DNA of 12,004 bases, taken from the NCBI GenBank assembly GCA_001775255.1, contig MFCJ01000144.1:1-12004 (forward strand). The letters are read 5' to 3'. A model generated the notes under the pieces. The model was not told the origin of the DNA. It ran no database searches and saw only the letters and a list, made by a program, of their open reading frames with translations. The position numbers were made by a program, and so were the translations under genes. Of this stretch, positions 6,075-12,004 are shown in pieces (the stretch's first letter is position 1; every line of letters starts with the position of its first letter). This DNA comes from Candidatus Dadabacteria bacterium RIFCSPHIGHO2_12_FULL_53_21. Its GTDB lineage: Bacteria; Desulfobacterota_D; UBA1144; Nemesobacterales; UBA2774.

Positions 6075-8753
6075 ATGGCACTCAGGCGTTCCCTAATTAT
6101 CCTTATCGCAATTCTCCTTCCGGCATCAGCTTTAGCGGCCGAAAAATACGTAGTCAAAAAAGGAGATAACCTTTATGATTTATCCAGAAAGTTCGGGCTT
6201 ACCGTCGACGAGCTGAAGTCAGCAAACAAGCTAAAAGACAACAGGTTGGATATCGGCGACGTTTTAACAATCGATGTCTCCGTCTACGACGAAGACACAA
6301 CGGCAAAAAACATCGCTCGCAGCAATAATAACGAATACACTGTAAAGAACGGCGATACATTAGGCGAAATAGCGGAAATATACGGTCTGTCTTCGGAAGA
6401 CCTCAAAAAAGCAAACGGTTTAAAGAATACAAAACTACAAATCGGACAAAAGCTCTTAATCCCATCCTCAAATCACGAACCGGTTAAAGTCACCGGGCCT
6501 CAAGAGCCTGTAACGGAAGATTCAGGCAGTGAAATAGCAGGCAAGGTACAGGACTCCTCCAAAAGCCCATCCATGGCGCCGGCTGATTACGCCGTCCAAA
6601 AAGGCGATACGCTGGGACAAATCGCGGAAAGGTATAACGTATCGAGCGGCGACATAAAGAAAGCCAACAGACTTAAAAACGATAAACTGCGGATCGGACA
6701 AGTCCTCAGAATCCCCGGGAATATAAGGGCTGAAACTGAAGCTGTTCATGCAGCTGCAACTGTTCCCCCTGTCAAGCCGGCACCGGCGAATACAGGCGTT
6801 TACACCGTTGCCAAGGGGGATACCCCCGGCGGGATCGCCGAAAAGCTCGGCGTGAGCACCGATGAATTAATAAAGCTCAACAATCTCGACAGCAGGAAAC
6901 TGCAGATCGGCCAGAGGCTCACGGTCCCAGGTTACGCTCGGCAGCAGACCGCAACCAAAGTAGAAGTCGTTGCCTCAGGTCAGGAAAGCGCAGAACCGGA
7001 CCGGACCGAGACAGTCGAGGTCACTGTTCCTTCCGAGACACGTTCCAGGGAATACGTTATCAGAAAAGGCGACACCCCGGGAGCGATCGCCAAAAGGCTC
7101 GGCGTAAGCACCAATGAATTAATAAAACTCAACAACCTCGACAGCAGGAAGCTGAGGATCGGGCAGGCGCTCGTTGTTCCGGGGACTGAGACTAACAATG
7201 ACAAAGAAACCCTTAAGGGAGCCACAGCCCCTGACAAACAGGACGCTCAAAATAATGCGCCGTCAGAATATATAGTAAAAAAGGGCGACACCCTGTACGA
7301 GCTTGCGAAAACGTTCGGCGTATCGGTAGAGCGCATCAAGAAGTACAACAAACTTAAAAACAACAATCTGAGGGTCGGCCAAAGACTCGTACTTAACACA
7401 TCCGGGACTTCGGTCGCCGCAAGTGAGACCGTAGGGGAAGAGACTGTCACTGAGACAGAGACCGAAATCACGGAATCAGCGAAATACACTACCGGATACA
7501 CAGTGAGAAGAGGGGACACCCTCGGACACATCGCGCTCAAGTTCGGCGTCTCGCAGAGCGAGCTCAAAAAGGCAAACGGGCTCAAAAACAGTAATCTGAG
7601 GTCGGGACAGGTGTTGATGGTCCCCGGTACCGTAGTCACCGAAGAGACCGAAGAAGTAGTAATAAAAGAATCTGTAATAAAGGAAACAGCGCCTGAAACC
7701 GCGAACGAAGTCTATATCAAGAAGAGGTACGTCGTTAAGTCGGGCGATACACTCGGCAATATAGCAGAGAGCTTCGGCGTCACGGTAGAGGAAATCAGGA
7801 AAGCGAGCGCGCTCAAAAAAGATACGTTAAATAACGGCGACATACTCCTCATCCCCGTACCCCAGGAGAAAGTCACTCAATCCAAATACACAGTCGCAAA
7901 GGGCGACACGCTCGGGAAAATCAGCAAGAAGTTCGGTGTTTCCGTGCGGGAAATAAAGAAAGCAAACGGACTTTCGAGCGACACGCTTCGGGCGGGCATG
8001 AGACTGAGCATACCCGGGCTATACTCCACCGAGTCCGGGGAAAGCGAAGCCGAAAGCGTGACGGCGTCATCCCTTCCGAGGGGTGAATATGTGGTTAAAA
8101 AGGGCGACACACTCGGCCGCATAGCCCGGCGTTACGACGTAACCATAAAAGAACTCAAGAAAGAGAACAATATAAAGGGTAACTCGATCAGGGCCGGGCA
8201 GGTTCTATATATTCCCGGCTACGAGCGGCAGGAAACCGAATATAGAGTCGTAACCGAGAAAAACACTATCCATGAATCGAACGGACAATACGACTATACG
8301 GAGCCCGACGTCGAAAACGGGAGGTTCTCGAAAGAAAGCATCATACAGGTGGCTAAGAAGTATCTGGGAGCCCCCTATAAATTCGGCGGAAACGACCTCG
8401 CGACCGGAATCGACTGCTCAGGCTACGTAAAGAAGATATTCAGCAGGTTCAACGTATATCTGCCCAGGACAGCAAGGGACATATATTACAGCTCCGGATA
8501 CAGCATTCCTAAAAAGAACCTCGATACAGGGGACCTCGTATTTTTCACGACGTATGCGAAATACCCATCACACGTAGGTATTTACATAGGGAACGATGAG
8601 TTTATACACGCTTCCTCGGCGTCCCGGAAGGTAACCATCGACAGCATCAACAAACAGTATTACAAGAAGCGCTACATTGGAGCGAAGCGTGTGCAGCTGT
8701 CGGGGTTATTCTATGACGAGCTCTCTAAAGATTACGCGGGGTTCGGTAATTAA
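6075..8753 (+). CDS. Secreted ten-LysM, NlpC/P60 peptidoglycan hydrolase
   Basis: An 892-residue exported cell-wall enzyme. Residues 1-22 are a signal peptide (Arg pair, hydrophobic core, ASALAA before the cut). Ten LysM repeats begin with Tyr near 25, 88, 172, 243, 327, 399, 475, 552, 605 and 672. Nearly all carry the KGDT-type loop and end in IGQxLxIPG. Linkers are rich in Glu, Thr and Val. The C-terminal NlpC/P60 domain (about 745-865) has the catalytic Cys781 in GIDCSGYV, His833 in SHVGIYIG and His845 as the third residue, so it looks active. LysM binds GlcNAc-containing glycan and the peptidase cuts peptide stems, usually gamma-D-Glu-diamino-acid bonds. This suggests a daughter-cell separation or wall-remodelling enzyme. 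Ten repeats is far more than the one to five commonly seen. Repeats 4 and 5 are nearly identical. It has its own leader and is followed by 156 bases before xerC. Confidence 0.95.
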   Translation: MALRRSLIILIAILLPASALAAEKYVVKKGDNLYDLSRKFGLTVDELKSANKLKDNRLDIGDVLTIDVSVYDEDTTAKNIARSNNNEYTVKNGDTLGEIAEIYGLSSEDLKKANGLKNTKLQIGQKLLIPSSNHEPVKVTGPQEPVTEDSGSEIAGKVQDSSKSPSMAPADYAVQKGDTLGQIAERYNVSSGDIKKANRLKNDKLRIGQVLRIPGNIRAETEAVHAAATVPPVKPAPANTGVYTVAKGDTPGGIAEKLGVSTDELIKLNNLDSRKLQIGQRLTVPGYARQQTATKVEVVASGQESAEPDRTETVEVTVPSETRSREYVIRKGDTPGAIAKRLGVSTNELIKLNNLDSRKLRIGQALVVPGTETNNDKETLKGATAPDKQDAQNNAPSEYIVKKGDTLYELAKTFGVSVERIKKYNKLKNNNLRVGQRLVLNTSGTSVAASETVGEETVTETETEITESAKYTTGYTVRRGDTLGHIALKFGVSQSELKKANGLKNSNLRSGQVLMVPGTVVTEETEEVVIKESVIKETAPETANEVYIKKRYVVKSGDTLGNIAESFGVTVEEIRKASALKKDTLNNGDILLIPVPQEKVTQSKYTVAKGDTLGKISKKFGVSVREIKKANGLSSDTLRAGMRLSIPGLYSTESGESEAESVTASSLPRGEYVVKKGDTLGRIARRYDVTIKELKKENNIKGNSIRAGQVLYIPGYERQETEYRVVTEKNTIHESNGQYDYTEPDVENGRFSKESIIQVAKKYLGAPYKFGGNDLATGIDCSGYVKKIFSRFNVYLPRTARDIYYSSGYSIPKKNLDTGDLVFFTTYAKYPSHVGIYIGNDEFIHASSASRKVTIDSINKQYYKKRYIGAKRVQLSGLFYDELSKDYAGFGN
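6843..6914 (+). repeat. LysM repeat 4 core, near-copy of repeat 5
   Basis: This 72-base stretch aligns with 7095-7166, exactly 252 bases downstream, with nine differences by my count (about 87% identity). The encoded 24 residues differ at three positions. Even the rarer codon pair TTA-ATA is kept, which points to recent duplication or gene conversion of one LysM unit. Confidence 0.75.
7095..7166 (+). repeat. LysM repeat 5 core, near-copy of repeat 4
   Basis: Partner of 6843-6914. Both copies share a Pro in GDTPG where the other repeats have Leu or Asn (GDTLG, GDTLY, GDNLY), and both read LIKLNNLDSRKL, unlike the KKANxLKN pattern elsewhere. They therefore form their own sub-family within the array. 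Confidence 0.75.
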
Positions 8754-8804
8754 AGGCCTCGATTCTCCGTATAAAGCCCGCAATGTAAAAGATAATTTAC
8801 CGGC

Positions 8805-8829
8805 GGAGCCTTGTGTCGGACCCGGCTCC
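8805..8829 (+). terminator. Weak hairpin after the LysM gene
   Basis: GGAGCC (8805-8810) and GGCTCC (8824-8829) are perfect complements around a 13-base loop, followed by CCTTTATT rather than a clean T run. It may end or process the hydrolase transcript, but it is a poor intrinsic terminator. Confidence 0.3.
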
Positions 8830-8866
8830 CCTTTATTCCTCTCCCGCTCTTGATAAATCCCCTCCA

Positions 8867-8896
8867 TTGAAAGATAGGGAGCGGTGTTTATATTAT
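8867..8896 (+). promoter_or_regulatory. Promoter candidate directly ahead of xerC
   Basis: TTGAAA (8867-8872, 5 of 6) is followed by TATATT (8889-8894, 5 of 6) after 16 bases, or by TATTAT (8891-8896) after 18. Transcription would begin about 8901-8904, leaving only six to nine bases before ATG 8910. This is the best -35/-10 pair in the window and would drive the xerC-hslV-hslU operon. Confidence 0.55.
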
Positions 8897-8908
8897 AACG
8901 ATTGTTAT
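8895..8908. promoter_or_regulatory. Inverted repeat over the xerC transcription start
   Basis: ATAAC (8895-8899) and GTTAT (8904-8908) are perfect complements separated by four bases. They sit on the expected start of transcription and end two bases before the xerC ATG. It could be a repressor site, but five-base arms in AT-rich DNA also occur by chance. Confidence 0.3.
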
Positions 8909-8909
8909 C

Positions 8910-9803
8910 ATGGAACAGCTCATTCAAAATTTCAGGGAATATCTGGGTTCCGAGAGGAACTACTCGAAACACACAGTCAAGGCCTACATCACTGATATTG
9001 GCGAGTTCCTGCGCGTCATAAAAGAAAAAAAGCTCGTCGGCGAAAAAGCCGGCGCAATCGATTTCGAGAAGCTGGACGAGACGCCCGTAAGGGCATATAT
9101 AAGCTGGCTATATACGAGAAACTCGAGGTCGTCGATATCGAGGAAGCTCGCGTCCGTAAGGACATTCTTCGAGTTCCTTATAAGGAAGGGGGCACTTAAA
9201 AATAACCTTGCCAAGCTCGTCCCCACGCCGCGGGGGGAAAAGAGGCTCCCGACGTTCCTCACGGTTGACGAGGTGGTCAAGCTCCTCAGTATCGAGGGCT
9301 CGGGCGCGCTCCTGTCCCGGGACGTCGCCGTACTCGAGCTCCTTTACTCGAGCGGCCTCAGGGTGAGCGAGCTTGTCGGTATTAATTTGAACGACATCGA
9401 CCTGAAAAATCTGACGGTCAAGGTCCTTGGAAAGGGTAACAAGGAAAGGATCGTCCCGGTCGGCTCCAAAGCCGCACAGGCGCTCGATGAATACCTGCAC
9501 GAAAGGCTCGGAATGAACCCCGGGGGAGACCACCTGTTCGTCAATACCAGGGGAGACAGGTTGAACGTAAGGAGCGTGGACAGGATTATCAAGAAATACG
9601 CCTTGCTCGCCGGGATACCGAAAAACGTGAGCCCGCATGTGCTCAGGCACACTTTCGCCACACACCTCCTCGGAGGGGGTGCCGACTTGAGGGCCATACA
9701 GGAGATGTTGGGCCATAAGAGCCTGTCCACCACGCAGAGATATACACATACTTCGATTGAAAAATTAATGGAAATCTACGACAAGACACACCCGAGAGCG
9801 TAA
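8910..9803 (+). CDS. xerC: Tyrosine recombinase XerC
   Basis: A 297-residue site-specific recombinase of the length usual for XerC/XerD. With its partner it resolves chromosome dimers at dif during division. The N-terminal SAM-like DNA-binding domain spans about 1-90 (FREYLGSERNYSKHTVKAYITDI). The catalytic domain carries the full set: Arg151 (GLRVSEL), Lys175, His243 and Arg246 (HVLRHTFATHLL), His269 (LGHKSLSTTQ) and the Tyr278 nucleophile. I choose XerC over XerD because the gene leads an operon with hslV and hslU, as codV does with clpQ-clpY in Bacillus; the sequence alone would allow either. ATG 8910 gives a normal N-terminus, yet no Shine-Dalgarno lies before it. The stop is two bases before hslV. 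Phage-type integrase is unlikely, since no att sites or phage genes are near. Confidence 0.93.
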   Translation: MEQLIQNFREYLGSERNYSKHTVKAYITDIGEFLRVIKEKKLVGEKAGAIDFEKLDETPVRAYISWLYTRNSRSSISRKLASVRTFFEFLIRKGALKNNLAKLVPTPRGEKRLPTFLTVDEVVKLLSIEGSGALLSRDVAVLELLYSSGLRVSELVGINLNDIDLKNLTVKVLGKGNKERIVPVGSKAAQALDEYLHERLGMNPGGDHLFVNTRGDRLNVRSVDRIIKKYALLAGIPKNVSPHVLRHTFATHLLGGGADLRAIQEMLGHKSLSTTQRYTHTSIEKLMEIYDKTHPRA

Positions 9804-9805
9804 TC

Positions 9806-10342
9806 ATGGAAAACTTCCACGGAACGACTATAGTTTGCGTAAAGATAGGAGACAGGGTCGCGATGGCCGGAGACGGTCAGATAACCCTGGGCCATGCGGC
9901 CGTCAAGCACTCCGCCAAGAAGGTGAGAAAGATATACGAGGGCAAGGTCCTTGTGGGATTTTCAGGGGCTACGGCGGACGCTATGACCCTCTTTGACAAG
10001 TTCGAGGCCAAGCTCGAGGAGTATAGAGGTAACCTCAGGAGAGCGGCCGTCGAGCTCGCGAAAGACTGGAGGACAGACCGTATCCTGAGGAGGCTCGAAG
10101 CGCTTCTGGCGGTCGCCGATAAGGACAGCATGTTCCTGATATCGGGCAGCGGAGACGTGCTCGAGCCCGATGACAACGTCGTGGCCGTAGGCTCGGGAGG
10201 CTCGTATGCCCAGGCGGCGGCGAAGGCGCTTTCAAGGCATTCAACGCTGGGCGCGAGAGATATAGCAGAGGAATCACTGAAGATAGCATCCGAAATTTGC
10301 ATTTACACCAACGACAAAATCACCGTAGAGGAACTCGCATAA
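9806..10342 (+). CDS. hslV: HslV (ClpQ), peptidase subunit of the HslVU protease
   Basis: A 178-residue proteasome-beta-like peptidase (E. coli HslV has 176) that forms a double hexamer and degrades proteins fed in by HslU in the cytoplasm. The N-terminus is MENFHGTTIVCV. By family rule a short propeptide (MENFHG) is removed to expose Thr7 as the N-terminal nucleophile. AMAGDGQITLG and the Lys-bearing AVKHSAKKVRKIY are hallmark stretches around the active site. GSGGSYAQAAAKAL and the C-terminal TNDKITVEEL also match the family. The gene starts two bases after the xerC stop and ends one base before hslU, so translation is probably coupled across all three. No intact Shine-Dalgarno stands out; the ribosome would come from within xerC. 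Confidence 0.97.
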   Translation: MENFHGTTIVCVKIGDRVAMAGDGQITLGHAAVKHSAKKVRKIYEGKVLVGFSGATADAMTLFDKFEAKLEEYRGNLRRAAVELAKDWRTDRILRRLEALLAVADKDSMFLISGSGDVLEPDDNVVAVGSGGSYAQAAAKALSRHSTLGARDIAEESLKIASEICIYTNDKITVEELA

Positions 10343-10343
10343 A

Positions 10344-11675
10344 ATGAGCAGCGAAACATTTTTCACGCCGAGGGAGATAGTCTCCGAGCTCGACAGGTAT
10401 ATAATCGGCCAGAATAAGGCAAAACGAGCCGTTTCGATCGCGCTTCGCAACCGGTGGAGACGGCAGCGCGTTTCACCGGATCTCAAGGACGAAATCGCTC
10501 CGAAGAATATACTCATGATAGGCCCAACGGGGGTGGGGAAAACAGAGATAGCCAGAAGGCTCGCGAAGCTCGCTCAGGCCCCGTTCCTGAAGGTGGAAGC
10601 GTCCAAATTCACCGAAGTCGGCTACGTCGGCAGGGACGTCGAGTCGATGATCAGGGACCTTACGGATATCGCTATTAAAATGATAACCGACGAGGAGAAG
10701 CAGACTGTCAAAGCCAAGGCCGAGGACCTCGCGGAAGAGAGGATGCTCGACCTCCTGCTCCCGCCAAGCGGGGCTGAGCAGCAGCAGACCGAGACGAGCG
10801 GCGAAACCAGAGAGAAGCTCAGGAAACTCCTGAGGGAAGGCAGGCTCAACGAAAGGTTCGTCGACATCGAAGTTACGTCTAAGAATTTCCCCATTCAGGT
10901 GTTCTCCCCTCAGGGACTCGAGGAAATGGACGTAAACATATCCGACATGCTGGGAAACCTGTTCCCGAAGAAAACGAAGAAGAGGAAGGTCAGGGTGCCG
11001 GATGCGATGGAAGTCCTCATTCAGGAGGAAGCGCAGAAGCTCATAGACATGGACAACGTCGTCAAAATGGCGATCGATAGGGTCGAGCAGTCGGGGATAA
11101 TATTCATCGACGAGATCGATAAAGTCGCGGGGCGCGAAAGCACGGCCGGCCCCGACGTTTCCAGGGAAGGGGTCCAGAGGGACCTGCTCCCGATCATCGA
11201 AGGCTGCACCGTGAACACGAAGCACGGAATGGTGAGGACCGACCACATATTGTTTATCGGGGCGGGCGCCTTCCACGTATCGAAACCCTCGGACCTCATA
11301 CCGGAGCTCCAGGGCAGGTTCCCTATAAGGGTCGAGCTCGAGCCGCTTACGACCGAAGACTTTATAAATATCCTGACACAGCCCAAAAACGCCCTTATAA
11401 AGCAGTATACCGAGCTCCTTAACACGGAAAAAATAGAGCTCGTATTCAAGGACGACGCCATACAGGAAATAGCCGAGACCGCTCAGGCAGTAAATGAATC
11501 CATGGAGAACATCGGCGCGAGGAGACTGCACACGATAATGGAGCGGATGCTCGACGAGATATCTTTCAATGCACCTGACATGGCGGAGCAGAAGATCGTG
11601 ATCGACGCGAAGTACGTGAAGGACAAGATAGCCGATATAGTAAAAGACAGGGACCTGAGCCGGTATATTCTATAG
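10344..11675 (+). CDS. hslU: HslU (ClpY), ATPase subunit of the HslVU protease
   Basis: A 443-residue AAA+ unfoldase, the same length as E. coli HslU. It forms a hexamer that unfolds substrates with ATP and threads them into HslV. Walker A is GPTGVGKT at 60-67, the pore loop is GYVG at 93-96, and Walker B is FIDE with Asp256 and Glu257. The Arg of LQGRFPIRVEL is residue 325, the arginine-finger position of the E. coli protein. The inserted I domain occupies roughly 110-235 and is rich in charged residues. The C-terminus RDLSRYIL is the conserved tail that docks into HslV and activates it. It begins one base after hslV. The downstream gene converges on it with 88 bases between stops, and I see no clear T-run terminator there. 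Confidence 0.97.
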   Translation: MSSETFFTPREIVSELDRYIIGQNKAKRAVSIALRNRWRRQRVSPDLKDEIAPKNILMIGPTGVGKTEIARRLAKLAQAPFLKVEASKFTEVGYVGRDVESMIRDLTDIAIKMITDEEKQTVKAKAEDLAEERMLDLLLPPSGAEQQQTETSGETREKLRKLLREGRLNERFVDIEVTSKNFPIQVFSPQGLEEMDVNISDMLGNLFPKKTKKRKVRVPDAMEVLIQEEAQKLIDMDNVVKMAIDRVEQSGIIFIDEIDKVAGRESTAGPDVSREGVQRDLLPIIEGCTVNTKHGMVRTDHILFIGAGAFHVSKPSDLIPELQGRFPIRVELEPLTTEDFINILTQPKNALIKQYTELLNTEKIELVFKDDAIQEIAETAQAVNESMENIGARRLHTIMERMLDEISFNAPDMAEQKIVIDAKYVKDKIADIVKDRDLSRYIL

Positions 11676-11763
11676 ATCATCCGCAGAACGTCCGTCCTTC
11701 AGATAACGGGCAGACCTGAGCCGGGGCCATCGCAAGGGGAATGCGGCAACGATCCCGAGCGAA

Positions 11764-12004
11764 CTATGCCTTCTTCTGCCAGATCGCCTTTCCTATGAAA
11801 AATGGCCCCAGGCTTTCGAGATACATCGAAGTCTGCTTTGTCTTCCGCATCGACTGAATGAGTATGGACAGGGGATAGAGGTCCTTCCCGAGGACGCCGA
11901 TCAGGAAGTCGTTGTCGTTCTTGTCGAGCCCGTGACAAGCGAGACGGATGTCCTTACCGTACCCCGCGTCCCCGAACTTGAAACCGAGCTTCCCGTGCTC
12001 TCCA
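11764..12004 (-). CDS. Chlorite dismutase/HemQ-family haem protein (C-terminal part only)
   Basis: The last 79 residues of a minus-strand gene that runs off the right edge. The order EHG, GLDKNDNDFLIGV, a helix (SILIQSMRKTKQ) and then SLGPFFIGK matches from memory the C-terminal half of the chlorite dismutase family (EHG, GLDDYEWGV, EMRFDEVSARY, GPFFVGN in HemQ). The His of EHG (11995-11997) sits where family members have the proximal haem ligand. Members are either coproheme decarboxylases (HemQ, the last step of haem synthesis in monoderm bacteria) or chlorite-splitting enzymes. The missing N-terminal part holds the distal residues that would separate these, so I do not choose. It converges on hslU. 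Confidence 0.7.
   Translation of the reverse strand, partial: GEHGKLGFKFGDAGYGKDIRLACHGLDKNDNDFLIGVLGKDLYPLSILIQSMRKTKQTSMYLESLGPFFIGKAIWQKKA

Noticed and set aside
6147..8219. A tandem repeat array that could suggest CRISPR or a minisatellite
   Set aside because: The periodicity is in the protein (LysM units of varying spacing), with degenerate DNA and no constant direct repeats or unique spacers.
8891..8909. Resemblance of the xerC palindrome to a Fur box or lac-type operator
   Set aside because: The match to the Fur 7-1-7 pattern is poor and the centre spacing is wrong; naming the regulator is not supported.
10473..11531. A 352-codon open frame on the minus strand opposite hslU
   Set aside because: It is a mirror of the hslU codons. 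HslU is complete with every motif, and the antisense protein has no recognisable features or ribosome site.
11676..11763. A terminator between hslU and the haem-protein gene
   Set aside because: Only short imperfect stems (for example CGCA/TGCG) are present, with no T run on either strand.

Overview
The window looks like a chromosomal stretch from a free-living, probably Gram-negative (diderm) bacterium of moderate GC. Its genes lean heavily on AGG for Arg and ATA for Ile. That codon style, a flippase-type surface-polysaccharide locus and a xerC-hslV-hslU operon would fit lineages such as Desulfobacterota, Nitrospirota or Dadabacteria. This placement is inference only; there is no rRNA or other phylogenetic marker in the window.

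Left part (1-5004): a surface-glycan module. Two membrane-anchored SGNH/GDSL-type hydrolases are transcribed divergently from a 257-bp spacer. One is on the minus strand and loses its last residues at the window edge; the other is complete on the plus strand. They are followed by a minus-strand pair, a GT4 glycosyltransferase and a MOP-superfamily polysaccharide flippase, 22 bp apart. Together these suggest synthesis, export and acyl-group editing of an extracellular or O-antigen-like polysaccharide.

Middle (5005-6074): an AT-rich divergent spacer, then two small unrecognised plus-strand genes (81 and 108 codons), each with a good Shine-Dalgarno. A 234-bp leader region follows. It carries a promoter candidate, a boxA-like stretch and a terminator-like hairpin just ahead of the next gene.

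Right part (6075-12004): a large secreted cell-wall hydrolase with ten LysM repeats and a C-terminal NlpC/P60 peptidase. Next comes a tight three-gene operon: tyrosine recombinase xerC, then hslV and hslU, the peptidase and ATPase of the HslVU protease. This order recalls codV-clpQ-clpY of Bacillus. The XerC start has no Shine-Dalgarno, and its best promoter would give an almost leaderless mRNA. Convergent to hslU, and cut by the right edge, is the C-terminus of a chlorite dismutase/HemQ-family haem protein.

I found no mobile elements, CRISPR arrays, tRNA or rRNA genes. Nothing here is clearly a new defence or biosynthetic system. The most interesting points are the leader of the LysM gene, the two orphan small genes, the symmetric divergent promoter between the SGNH genes and the near-leaderless xerC start.
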